A program made the position numbers and the translations under genes. From Mycobacterium sp. Z3061 (GTDB taxonomy: Bacteria; Actinomycetota; Actinomycetes; Mycobacteriales; Mycobacteriaceae): DNA of 64,000 bases. The notes below the pieces were generated by a model. The model made no database searches, was not told the DNA's origin, and saw nothing but the letters and a program-made list of their open reading frames with translations. The stretch lies in assembly GCF_031583025.1 (NCBI RefSeq), contig NZ_CP134062.1, forward strand, positions 3,348,001 to 3,412,000, written 5' to 3'. Positions 52,174 to 61,001 of the stretch are shown piece after piece. Position 1 is the first letter of the stretch. Each line of letters begins with the position of its first letter.

Positions 52174-54906
52174 CTACCATCCGTGGCTCGACGCCATACG
52201 GATCAGTTCGGCTCGTGACGAGAGCCCGAGCTTCATGAAGATCTTGCGTAGGTGATAGTCGACGGTGCGTGGGCTCAGGAACATCAGCGCCGCAATCGAC
52301 CGGTTGGTCTCACCGGCGCTGACGAAACGTGCAATCTGCAACTCCTGCGGCGTCAGCTGATCGAGGGCACCGGCTTCGCGCTTGCTGGTGGTTTCGCCGG
52401 TGGCCAGCAATTCGGCGCGGGCTTGTTCGGCCCACGACGCGGCGCCCAGCCTTTCGAAGGTCTCATGCGCGGATCGCAGGTACTTACGTGCCTGGGCGCG
52501 TCGGCGGCGCCGCCGCAGGTTCTCGCCGTACCGCAGTTGGGTGCGGGCCGTGTCGAAGGGCCGGTCGCCAAGGGCATGCAGGCTCAGCGCCTCCTCGAAG
52601 TACCTGTCCTGCTCACCGTCGTCGGCGAGCAGGCCGCGGCACCGGGCCACCAGGGCCTGCGCCCACGGCGCACCGGTGTCGCGCGCCCACGTTTCCAACG
52701 CGAGCAGGCGCGCGGCCGCGGCTTCGTTGCGCTGAATGCGCACCGAGGCTTCGACGAAATCCGGGGTGGCCATCAACATCACCATCTGGTTGCCCTCGCC
52801 GGGTGCCGCGCCGGCCAGCGACTCAAGCCGGTCGCAGGCATCTTCGGAACGGCCGGCCCCGAGATCGCACGCGGCTAACGCCCAGGACGCAATGGCCGCG
52901 TGCGGCCCCAGACGAAAAGAAATCGCTTGGGCGAGGGCGGCTTCCGCGTGATCGTGGCAATCCTGGGCGCGCCCCTGGATCCCCGCGAGCAGCGCGAGCA
53001 CAGCGTGCAGGTGTGCCGCGGGATTGTGCTGGCCGGTCTCTTCAGCCAGCCGCAGCCCCTCGGTCGCATCGGCCAGTGCCGTCGGGTAGCGGCCGGTCAG
53101 CGTCTCCACCATGGCCAGTGGGCCGAGCAGTAGCGGCAGGGTCGCGACGTCGGCAGCCACCCGTGTCCTGGCCACGGCCGTGCAGAACAGATCGATGGCA
53201 CGGGAATCTTCGCCCAGGAACATCGCCCCCGCCGCGCCGCCCATCAAGACCCGCGGTTGCCGGCTTGCGGTGGCCAGTTCTACGGCCGCGCGCAATTTGG
53301 CCGCCGTAGCCGTGGTGTCACCGCGCAAAAGTCCGGAAAGGCCGGTGATCACATGCGCGGCAACGAATTCCGGGCGGTCTCCGGCCGGCAGCGCGGCGAG
53401 CCGGTCGGCGACCGCAGTCAACCGTGCCAGGTCGCCGCCGGCCCACGCCAGCTGCCCCGCCTCGCCGAGCATCACGGCGGCCCGCTCCGGTTCGGTTGCG
53501 GCGACCAGCTCCGAGGCCCCGACGAGGATCGCGTACGCGGCCGACGGAGTGCCGCAGTGCGCTTCGATCGATCCGCGCAGGTGCGCGATACGGGCCCGCA
53601 GCGCTGCCGCGCCGCTGAGCGGCAGGGCCCGGTCGAGGAACCCCTGGGCCCGCTGGGATTGTCCGGCCGACCACGCGGCCGCAGCCGCATCGGCCAGCCT
53701 GGCCGCGCGCAGTTCTGCGGCGGCGGTCAGCGAAGCGGCGCGCTCGAACGCGGCGGCGGCCGCATCGTGGCCGCCGCGTGCCGCAGCGCGTAGCGCGGCC
53801 GCGTGCAGCGAGTCGGCCGCGCCGGCGTCGTGCCCGGCCGCGGCGTTGGCGAGGTGCCACGCCTTGCGATCGGCGTCGGCATCGGAGTCGAGGCAGGACG
53901 CCAGGGCGAGCTCAACCTGCCGGCGCCGCTGCGATGTCGCGCCCTGATAGACCGCCGAGCGCGCCAGCGGGTGCACGAACGAGACGAACGCCGATTCCAC
54001 CTTCACCAATCCGGCGCGCTCTGCGGCATCGAGCGCCTCCGGTTCGGCGCCCAGGGTCTGCGCCGCGCGTAACACCACGTCGAGTTGCCCGGTGTCGTGC
54101 GCGGCAATCACCAGCAGCATCGCCTGGGCTTGTGGCGGCAACCGGCCGACGCGGTCCAGGTACAGACGCTCCAGATCGGTGCTGACCGGCAACTGGGCCG
54201 GCAGGGCGGATCGGCCCGCAATCTGCTCCGCGGACAACAACCGCCCCAATTCGGCGATTGCCAGCGGGTTTCCCAGGGTGTCGGCAACCAACCGGTCGCG
54301 CACCGGCGCGGCGATCGGCGTGCCGGTGCGTTCGGTCACCATGCGCGCGGCGGCATCCGCATCGAGCCCGGTCAGCCTCAGCTCGGGCAGCGCCCGTGCG
54401 TCAAAGGGGCGTTCGTCCCGCGCGGCGAAGATGATGGCGATGCCCTCGGCCTGTATCCGCCTGGCGGCGAACGTCAAAGCGTCGGCCGACGGTCCGTCCA
54501 GCCATTGCGCGTCGTCGACCAGGCACACCAGCGGAACCGTTTCCGCCGACTCGGCCAGCAGGCTCAGCACCGCTAGGGAGATCAGGAACCGGTCGTCGGC
54601 GGATGCCGGACCCAGTCCGAAAGCACCGAGCAGTGCCGCACTCTGCCGGTCCGGGATGGCCTCACACCGATGCAGCACGGGCCGCACCAGGGTGTAGAGG
54701 CCGGCGAAGGGCAGCTGCGATTCGGTCGGAACGCCCGCGGTCCGCAGGACCTGCATGTCGCCGGCCTGTGCCGCCGCGTAGTCGAGCAGCGCCGACTTGC
54801 CGATACCGGCTTCGCCGTGCAGCACCAACACCCCGCTGCGCTTGGACCGCGCGGCCCCCAGCAGGCCGTCCACCTGCGCGCATTCCCGCTCACGGCCGTG
54901 CAGCAC
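52174..54906 (-). CDS. Large LuxR-family ATP-binding (LAL) transcriptional regulator
   Basis: 910 residues. An N-terminal AAA ATPase domain has VLVLHGEAGIGKSALLDYAA (Walker A near 31-38) and VPLVCLVDDAQWLDGPSADA (Walker B). A long alpha-helical TPR-like middle region covers about 350-820. A C-terminal LuxR HTH covers about 845-905 (LTPQELQIARFVSAGETNRS and AALMFLSPRTVDYHLRKIFM). LAL regulators sense small molecules and activate catabolic or secondary-metabolism genes. It is divergent from the FAD monooxygenase gene, a typical target. The middle region is very rich in Ala and Arg. Confidence 0.87.
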   Translation of the reverse strand: MLHGRERECAQVDGLLGAARSKRSGVLVLHGEAGIGKSALLDYAAAQAGDMQVLRTAGVPTESQLPFAGLYTLVRPVLHRCEAIPDRQSAALLGAFGLGPASADDRFLISLAVLSLLAESAETVPLVCLVDDAQWLDGPSADALTFAARRIQAEGIAIIFAARDERPFDARALPELRLTGLDADAAARMVTERTGTPIAAPVRDRLVADTLGNPLAIAELGRLLSAEQIAGRSALPAQLPVSTDLERLYLDRVGRLPPQAQAMLLVIAAHDTGQLDVVLRAAQTLGAEPEALDAAERAGLVKVESAFVSFVHPLARSAVYQGATSQRRRQVELALASCLDSDADADRKAWHLANAAAGHDAGAADSLHAAALRAAARGGHDAAAAAFERAASLTAAAELRAARLADAAAAAWSAGQSQRAQGFLDRALPLSGAAALRARIAHLRGSIEAHCGTPSAAYAILVGASELVAATEPERAAVMLGEAGQLAWAGGDLARLTAVADRLAALPAGDRPEFVAAHVITGLSGLLRGDTTATAAKLRAAVELATASRQPRVLMGGAAGAMFLGEDSRAIDLFCTAVARTRVAADVATLPLLLGPLAMVETLTGRYPTALADATEGLRLAEETGQHNPAAHLHAVLALLAGIQGRAQDCHDHAEAALAQAISFRLGPHAAIASWALAACDLGAGRSEDACDRLESLAGAAPGEGNQMVMLMATPDFVEASVRIQRNEAAAARLLALETWARDTGAPWAQALVARCRGLLADDGEQDRYFEEALSLHALGDRPFDTARTQLRYGENLRRRRRRAQARKYLRSAHETFERLGAASWAEQARAELLATGETTSKREAGALDQLTPQELQIARFVSAGETNRSIAALMFLSPRTVDYHLRKIFMKLGLSSRAELIRMASSHGW

Positions 54907-55008
54907 AGCACGATCGTAGGACCCGGACCGGTGGCGGTACTGGTGACTTCACTGATTCGGCGCCACCTGGGAGACGCGACGCTGGAGGGACGCGAAAAAG
55001 GAGCTGAG

Positions 55009-56539
55009 ATGACCACTTTTGAAACCGATACCGATGTCGCCGTGATCGGCGCCGGTCCCACCGGGCTGATGTTGGCGGGCGAGCTGGCGATGCGCGGTTC
55101 GGGTGCAGGTAGTGGAATGTCGCGCCGAGGAGCCGAACATCACGCGGGCATTCGCCGTGCACGCGCGGACGCTGGAGTTGCTCGACGCCCGGGGCCTGAT
55201 CGACGAAATCCTGACGCGCGGCTTTCGAGTCGGCGAGGTAGCTCCGATTCCGGGAGCCACGGTGTCGCTGGCAGACGAACTGCAGACGCGCTACCCGTTC
55301 ATCCTGATGGTCCCGCAGAGCGGGACCGAGCGGGTGCTGACTGCCCACACACAGCGCCTCGGGGCCTCGATCCTGCGTGGCGCCGAACTGGCCGGCCTGA
55401 CGCAGGACGGCGACCGCGTCACCCTCACCCTGGCCGGTGGCGACAGCCTGCGTGCGCGTTACGTGGTCGGGTGCGACGGAGCCCATAGTGCGGTGCGCCG
55501 GCTGCTGGGCGTGGATTTCGTCGGCAAGCAGTACCAGACACACATCATGCTGGCCGACGTGCGGCTGACCAGACCACCTGCCGAGCCGATGTTCGCCAGG
55601 ACGAATGCCGAGGGGGTGGTGCTGGTCCTGCCGTTCGGCGACGGCTGGTATCGCGCCATCGCCTGGGACCGTCGACGTGAACACGAACCGTTGAGCGAGC
55701 CGGTGACCGCTGCACAGATCCGGGATGCCATCGGCCGGATCGCCGGCGAGGATTTTGGGTTGAGCGAGATGCGTTGGAGTTCAAGGTTTCTCAGCGAACG
55801 CCGACAGGCTCGCCACTACCGGGTGGGTCGGGTGTTCCTGGCGGGGGATGCCGCCCACGTCCATTCGCCCATCGGCGGGCAGGGCATGAACACCGGCATC
55901 GGCGACGCGATGAACCTGGGCTGGAAGCTGGCCTTGTCGGTCGGCGGGGTGCTGGACGGTCGGGCGCGTGAGTCCCTGCTCGACAGTTACGAATTCGAGC
56001 GGCACCCCGTCGGCGCCGAGGTGCTGGCGATGACCGACATGCTCAACCAGCTCGTGCTCGGCCGCTCCGCTTTACGCCGAGTGTTGCAGCGCTTCGCGAT
56101 TCGCACCATCCTGCGCTTCCCGCGAAGCCGTCGCACGGCAGCCCAGCGGCTCAGCGGCATCGGCATCGCCTATGCCCGCCCTTCCCGAGCCGGCAATCCC
56201 CTGGTGGGGCATCGCATGCCGGACATCGACTGCGACGGCGGCCGGCTCTACGAAGTGCTGCGCAGCGGCCGTTTCGTCCTGCTCACCGGCGGCGGTGTCA
56301 CGGTCGACTGGCCCGGCGTCGACCGGGTGCAACACAGCGACGAGACGCAACCGGCCGTGGTACTGGTTCGGCCGGACGGATATGTCGCGTGGGCATCTCG
56401 GCGGGTGCCCACACCCGCCGAAATCACCGAAACTCTCACCCGGTGGTGCGGCGAGAAAAAGGCTGGTTTAAGCGGAGAGCAACCGGGGTACGCGGTGCGG
56501 AACCTCGGTGCTCGGGAGGAGTCCAGGGGTTATTACTGA
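55009..56539 (+). pseudogene. FAD-dependent monooxygenase with an N-terminal frameshift
   Basis: The gene begins at ATG 55009 (SD AAAGGAG) and reads TTFETDTDVAVIGAGPTGLM then LAGELAMRG. Near 55098-55100 the frame is lost by two missing bases (or one extra), and the protein continues in another frame with VQVVECRAEEPNITRAFAVH, VGCDGAHSAVRRLLGVDFVG, FLAGDAAHVHSPIGGQGMNT and a complete C-terminus. Apart from the shift the text is an intact class A flavin monooxygenase of about 510 residues. Without the N-terminal Rossmann motif it would not bind FAD. Sequencing error is an alternative explanation. Confidence 0.75.
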
Positions 56540-56573
56540 TAAATGTGCACGTGACTAGTCGGGTGGGGCGGCT

Positions 56574-57977
56574 ATGGAACGACTAAGCGGTCTTGATGCT
56601 TTCTTTCTGTACATGGAGACACCGGCGCAGCCGTTGAACGTGTGCTGCGTGCTGGAGCTCGATACCTCGACGATGCCGGGCGGCTATTCGTACGCCCGGC
56701 TTCGTGCGGCGCTGGCCAAGCACGTGTGCGCGGTGCCGGAATTTCGGATGAAACTTGCTGACACGCAATTCAATCCGGACCACCCGGTGTGGGTGGACGA
56801 CGACGGCTTCGCGCTACGGCGCCACCTGCACCGGGTGGCGGTGCCGGCACCCGGAGGCCGCCGCGAACTGTCCGGGATCTGTGGACACATCGCCGGTCTG
56901 CCGCTGGACCGGGACCGCCCGCTGTGGGAGATGTGGGTGGTCGAGGGTGGTGCCCGCGAGAACGGGCTGACGGTGGTGCTCAAGGTGCACCATGCCGTCG
57001 TCGACGGCGTGGCCGGGGCGAACCTGTTGGCGCAGCTGTGCAGCCTGGTCCCGGACGCCCCGGAGCCAGAACCCATTGCAGGTGCCGGACGTGCCAGCGC
57101 TCTGCAGATCGCCGCGAGTGGACTGCTGAACGTCGCCAAGCGACCGTTGCGGTTGGCGACAGTGGTACCGGCAACCGTGATCACCCTCGCTCAGACGGTG
57201 CTGCGGGCGCGCGAAGGCCGCACCATGGCCGCACCCTTCACTGCGCCGCCCACTCCGTTCAACGGGGCGCTGACACACCACCGCAATGTCGCCTTCACCC
57301 AGCTCGACATGCGCGACGTCAAGAGGGTCAAGGACCGGTTCGGGGTGACGGTCAACGACGTCGTGGTGGCGCTGTGCGCCGGGGTGATGCGGCGGTTCCT
57401 GCTCGAGCACGACGCACTGCCCGATGTTCCGTTGGTCGCCACCGTCCCGGTCTCGGTGCGCGACAAGTCGCAGCGACCCGGCCGCAACCAGACCACGTGG
57501 ATGTTCTGCCGGATGCAGACCCAGCTCGCCGATCCCGCGGAGCGCATCCGCGCCATCGCCGCGGGCAACAGAGCGGCGAAAGAACACACCGCGGCGATGG
57601 GACCCTCCCTGCTGCACGACTGGACCGAGTTCGGCGGGCAGACGATGTTCGGCGCGGCGATGCGGATCCTGCCCCGAATCCCGTTGACTACCAGCCCCGT
57701 CTACAACATGATCCTGTCGAATGTGCCCGGTCCACAGGACCAGCTGTACTTCCTGGGCTGCGGCATCGAATCGATGTACCCGCTGGGGCCGCTCCTCGGT
57801 GGTGCGGGACTCAACGTCACCGTCATGTCCCTCAATGGAGCACTGGGTATCGGCATCATCTCGTGTCCGGATCTGGTCGCGGACCTGTGGGGGATGGCCG
57901 ACGCATTTCCCGATGCGCTCAAGGAGTTGCTGGTCTGCCGCGATTCGTCGACCGCGGGAAGCCCGCCGGAGGACTGA
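56574..57977 (+). CDS. WS/DGAT-family O-acyltransferase
   Basis: 467 residues from ATG 56574. The active-site motif HHAVVDG lies in VVLKVHHAVVDGVAGANLLA near 135-142, and the C-terminal region shows VYNMILSNVPGPQDQLYFLG with the family's (N)VPGP. It transfers acyl groups from acyl-CoA to diacylglycerol or long-chain alcohol, forming triacylglycerol or wax ester. Mycobacteria have many of these (Tgs proteins); the exact paralogue is not assigned. It starts 35 bp after the frameshifted monooxygenase. Confidence 0.88.
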   Translation: MERLSGLDAFFLYMETPAQPLNVCCVLELDTSTMPGGYSYARLRAALAKHVCAVPEFRMKLADTQFNPDHPVWVDDDGFALRRHLHRVAVPAPGGRRELSGICGHIAGLPLDRDRPLWEMWVVEGGARENGLTVVLKVHHAVVDGVAGANLLAQLCSLVPDAPEPEPIAGAGRASALQIAASGLLNVAKRPLRLATVVPATVITLAQTVLRAREGRTMAAPFTAPPTPFNGALTHHRNVAFTQLDMRDVKRVKDRFGVTVNDVVVALCAGVMRRFLLEHDALPDVPLVATVPVSVRDKSQRPGRNQTTWMFCRMQTQLADPAERIRAIAAGNRAAKEHTAAMGPSLLHDWTEFGGQTMFGAAMRILPRIPLTTSPVYNMILSNVPGPQDQLYFLGCGIESMYPLGPLLGGAGLNVTVMSLNGALGIGIISCPDLVADLWGMADAFPDALKELLVCRDSSTAGSPPED

Positions 57978-58055
57978 TCGGCCTGTCTGCTGCGTTGCGG
58001 ACGCGGGTTTGTGGCACGTTATAGCCGTGCAACGCTCGCATGACGGCCCGCGGAC

Positions 58056-59558
58056 GTGACATTGACCGGTCGCCGGAAGTTTCCGGTGCCGTGGACGACG
58101 CGCGCCCAGCTGGTTCTGGCGGCGCTGTTTCCGAACGTGCTGGGCGCCGCGGTGATCGGGGTGACGACTTTCTGGGCCCTGCCCACCGGCCATGCGCTGA
58201 GCCAGCGCCATGTCCTGCAGCTCAACGTGGTGGTGATGGCGGTCTACGTGGGTGCCGCCGCGATGACCGCCATCGTGTGCGGACTTGTGGCGACCACCTA
58301 TCGCGGTGGCGGTGACGAGAGGCAGGCGCGTAAACGCGTGCTGATGGCAATCCCGTTGCGCACGGCCGCTATTCACGGGGCGGTGTGGGTGACCGCCGGG
58401 GTGATTCTGGTGGTGATCAATCTCGATGCGCCGTGGTTGGCCACGACGCTGGGGGTCTCGGTGCTGCTCGGTAGCTTCGTTACCACTGCGGTCGCCTTCT
58501 GGCTGTGCACACGAATTCTGCGGCCGTTCGTCGCCGAGGTGCTCACCGACAGTCCGCCGACCGCCGCGCGTGGGCCCGGCCTGCGGCTGCGCGCGGTGTC
58601 CGCGTGGACGCTGGGCACCGGCGTACCCCTGTTGCAGTTGCTTCTGGTCGGGGCCAGCGCACTGGTCATCGACTACTCGGGACGCCGGCTGGCGATCATT
58701 GTGTTGGTGCTGGGCGGGTGCGCGGCCGTCAGCGGGCTGGCCATCACCGCGTTTACCGGTGCAGTGAGCGCCGACCCGATCGATGAGGTCCGGCGCGGGA
58801 TGCGGCGCGTCGAACGTGGCGACTTCGACGTGACCGTGCCGGTCTTCGACGCGTCCGAACTGGGGCTGCTGCAGGCAGGGTTCAACACCATGGCGGGGGG
58901 CTTGCGCGAACGCGAGCGGTTGCGGGACCTGTTCGGCCGGCACGTCGGACGCGACGTCGCCCGCCTTGCCGAACAGGGCGCGTCCGAGAACGGCGCACAG
59001 GTGACTCTGGGTGGCGTCAGCTGTGAGGCGGCGGCCCTGTTCGTCGACCTGGTCGGTTCGTCGCGGCTGGCCGAGCGGATGACTCCCGAAGCTCTCGTCG
59101 CGATGCTCAACGAGTTCTTCGCGGTGGTGGTTGACGTGGTCGAGCGCCACCGGGGGCTGGTCAACAAGTTCGAAGGCGACGCCGCGCTGGCGATATTCGG
59201 CGCACCGGTCGAGTTGGCCGACTGTGCGGGCGCGGCTCTGGCCGCGGCGCGCGAACTCGGGCGGCAACTGAACCACTCGGAGATCAGGGCCGGCATCGGG
59301 GTGTCCGCGGGAACCGTTGTCGCGGGCAACATCGGCGAGTCACGACGCTACGAGTACACCGTCATCGGCGACCCGGTGAACGAGGCGGCGCGACTCACCG
59401 AGGTGGCCAAGCAGCAGGGCGGCGTCGCGGCGTCCGGTGCGGCGCTGACCCGCGCTTCGGACGGCGAGGCGCAGCACTGGCGCACACTGACCACCGCCGT
59501 CCTGCGGGGCCGGGACAGCTCCACCGACATCGTCGTACCTTGCGAGGACCGTGAATGA
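58056..59558 (+). CDS. Class III adenylate cyclase with membrane domain and HAMP
   Basis: 500 residues from GTG 58056. About six membrane helices occupy 20-245. A HAMP-like segment (DPIDEVRRGMRRVERGDFDV) comes before the cyclase domain at about 320-490. That domain contains AALFVDLVGSSRLAERMTPE (first metal Asp), LVNKFEGDAALAIFGAPVEL (Lys for adenine, second Asp), and RYEYTVIGDPVNEAARLTEV (transition-state Asn and Arg). The order is that of the M. tuberculosis Rv1318c-Rv1320c/Rv3645 group. It makes cAMP in response to membrane signals. Confidence 0.87.
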   Translation: MTLTGRRKFPVPWTTRAQLVLAALFPNVLGAAVIGVTTFWALPTGHALSQRHVLQLNVVVMAVYVGAAAMTAIVCGLVATTYRGGGDERQARKRVLMAIPLRTAAIHGAVWVTAGVILVVINLDAPWLATTLGVSVLLGSFVTTAVAFWLCTRILRPFVAEVLTDSPPTAARGPGLRLRAVSAWTLGTGVPLLQLLLVGASALVIDYSGRRLAIIVLVLGGCAAVSGLAITAFTGAVSADPIDEVRRGMRRVERGDFDVTVPVFDASELGLLQAGFNTMAGGLRERERLRDLFGRHVGRDVARLAEQGASENGAQVTLGGVSCEAAALFVDLVGSSRLAERMTPEALVAMLNEFFAVVVDVVERHRGLVNKFEGDAALAIFGAPVELADCAGAALAAARELGRQLNHSEIRAGIGVSAGTVVAGNIGESRRYEYTVIGDPVNEAARLTEVAKQQGGVAASGAALTRASDGEAQHWRTLTTAVLRGRDSSTDIVVPCEDRE

Positions 59559-59577
59559 CGTTGCAGCGCAGGATATT

Positions 59578-59961
59578 TCAGTACGGATAGCCGGTGCTCG
59601 TGCCCAGCACGTCGACGGCGGCGTTGATATTCGGGACCACCGTCGCGCCGTACCGGGTCACGATCTGATGCAGCGAGCGGGTGACGTGCGGTCCGACCGC
59701 GTCGGCCACCAGCACGTCTTCGGCGATCACGATGCCGTTGACCACGTGCCCGGCAAGCAGTCGTCCGTCACGCGCGATCTCGTAGCGCCAGTCGCCGATC
59801 TGCACGCGCTCGGGGCTGGAAGAGAAGAATCCGCGCCGGGCCGGTGTGTGGATCACCCCGGGCAGCCCGGCGAACACCTTCACCACCATGGCGACACCGC
59901 CGGGGCCGGCGAGTGCACCGGCGATGGTGCGACTGACCCGCTCGGCGTCGAACTCGTCCAT
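59578..59961 (-). CDS. Small conserved mycobacterial protein (DUF5073-like)
   Basis: 127 residues. The sequence includes AGPGGVAMVVKVFAGLPGVI, HTPARRGFFSSSPERVQIGD, WRYEIARDGRLLAGHVVNGI and IVTRYGATVVPNINAAVDVL. There is no signal peptide or membrane segment. From memory it resembles the short mycobacterial family DUF5073; the function is not known. Its ATG overlaps the stop of the YbjQ-type gene (TGATG), so the two are cotranslated and likely act together. Confidence 0.65.
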   Translation of the reverse strand: MDEFDAERVSRTIAGALAGPGGVAMVVKVFAGLPGVIHTPARRGFFSSSPERVQIGDWRYEIARDGRLLAGHVVNGIVIAEDVLVADAVGPHVTRSLHQIVTRYGATVVPNINAAVDVLGTSTGYPY

Positions 59962-60755
59962 CAGTTATCCATCGGCAGGACGAACGTGGGTTTGATGGTT
60001 TCCCCGCTTCCGGTGCGCCGCACCGCGGTTCCCGCTGTATAGAACTCGACCGTGTGGTGTCCCCACGCGTAGTTCGAGATCGCGAAATGCACTCCCACCA
60101 CCCCGTTGGCGCCGTCGCGCTCGGCCTCAGTCTGCATGCGCGACATCGCCAGCTCACGTGCCTGGTAGTTGCCTTGCGTCCACTGCGGCATTTCCATGTT
60201 GCGACCGATCTGCTTCAGGGTCTGCATGAACCCCTGCACGGCGATATGGAACACGCAGTTGCCCATCACGAAGGCCACCGGTGTGTAGCCGGAGCGCAGC
60301 AGCGTCACCATGTCCTGCCCGGAAAGGTGGCTGGAGAAGGCCTGTCCGTTGGGGCGCCGGAACGCACCCGGCTTCTCGGTGTAGCGGACCGCGGTGCCCA
60401 CCGCCATGAACTCCAGGTGTTCACCGCCCTCACCGTGATGGCGCCAGGTGAGGCGAACCCCGACGATGCCGTCGGCGTGCAGCGCATCGGCCTCGGCCTG
60501 CATGCGCGCCATGGCGTTCCACCGCGCCCGGTAGGTCGCCTCGGTCAGGACGCCGAGCTCCTGCTGCTGCCGCAGGCCGGTCCCGGAGAACTGGAATCCC
60601 ACGTGATACACCGAGACGCCCATCACCAACTCGATCGGTTCGAACCCGGCGCCATGCAGCAGTGCGAACTCGTTGATCGACAGATCGGACGTCCACGATT
60701 TGGCGGCGTGAGACAACCGTTCGTTTGCTACCGGATCGAGCGAGCCTGGTTCCAT
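59961..60755 (-). CDS. Tandem YbjQ/UPF0145 (heavy-metal-binding-like) protein
   Basis: 264 residues made of two related halves. The first has LVMGVSVYHVGFQFSGTGLR, AMARMQAEADALHADGIVGV and LEFMAVGTAVRYTEKPG. The second has AFVMGNCVFHIAVQGFMQTL, AMSRMQTEAERDGANGVVGV and EFYTAGTAVRRTG. Each half matches the YbjQ fold (beta sheet with the ARMQ-A-A-LGAD-VGV helix). Stand-alone YbjQ forms pentamers; this fused dimer would change the oligomer. It overlaps the downstream small gene. The metal-binding annotation is only a family label. Confidence 0.78.
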   Translation of the reverse strand: MEPGSLDPVANERLSHAAKSWTSDLSINEFALLHGAGFEPIELVMGVSVYHVGFQFSGTGLRQQQELGVLTEATYRARWNAMARMQAEADALHADGIVGVRLTWRHHGEGGEHLEFMAVGTAVRYTEKPGAFRRPNGQAFSSHLSGQDMVTLLRSGYTPVAFVMGNCVFHIAVQGFMQTLKQIGRNMEMPQWTQGNYQARELAMSRMQTEAERDGANGVVGVHFAISNYAWGHHTVEFYTAGTAVRRTGSGETIKPTFVLPMDN

Positions 60756-60770
60756 GCGCGGGCGTCCCTT

Positions 60771-60786
60771 CTGTCGTTTGCGACAG
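60771..60786 (-). repeat. Small inverted repeat CTGTCG-TTTG-CGACAG upstream of the YbjQ-type gene
   Basis: Perfect 6-bp arms with a four-base loop lie in the 51-bp gap between the ferredoxin stop and the YbjQ-type gene, 16 bases before the latter's ATG. It may be a short operator or mRNA hairpin. Either role is inference. Confidence 0.35.
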
Positions 60787-60806
60787 CGTACCTATCAGGG
60801 GGCCGC

Positions 60807-61001
60807 TCATGGAGTAAGCGTGATCGCCTCTTCCGGGCAGTTCTGCGCACCGACCCGCGCCTGCTCCTCGAGGTCGCCGGAGACGTCCTCGACCTGCACG
60901 ACGGAGTGGCCCACGTCGTCGGAATCGTAGATCTGTGGCGCCAGTGAATAGCAACGGCCGTGACCCACGCAGCGGTCCGCGTCGACCGACACGCGTGTCA
61001 T
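60807..61001 (-). CDS. Ferredoxin, [3Fe-4S]-type, P450 redox partner
   Basis: 64 residues. The cluster ligands are in DRCVGHGRCYSLAP (Cys-x-x-His-x-x-Cys, with His at the usual second ligand place, as in mycobacterial P450 ferredoxins) and the C-terminal QNCPEEAI Cys. The ATG overlaps the P450 stop (ATGA), so it is made with the P450 and probably donates electrons to it. The Fd sits in the cytosol and needs a ferredoxin reductase, which is not nearby. Confidence 0.87.
   Translation of the reverse strand: MTRVSVDADRCVGHGRCYSLAPQIYDSDDVGHSVVQVEDVSGDLEEQARVGAQNCPEEAITLTP

Noticed and set aside
56814-59276. Antisense open frame of 820 codons over the WS/DGAT and cyclase genes
   Set aside because: It is a shadow of two well-supported genes; composition is Arg/Gln/His-rich without domain signature.
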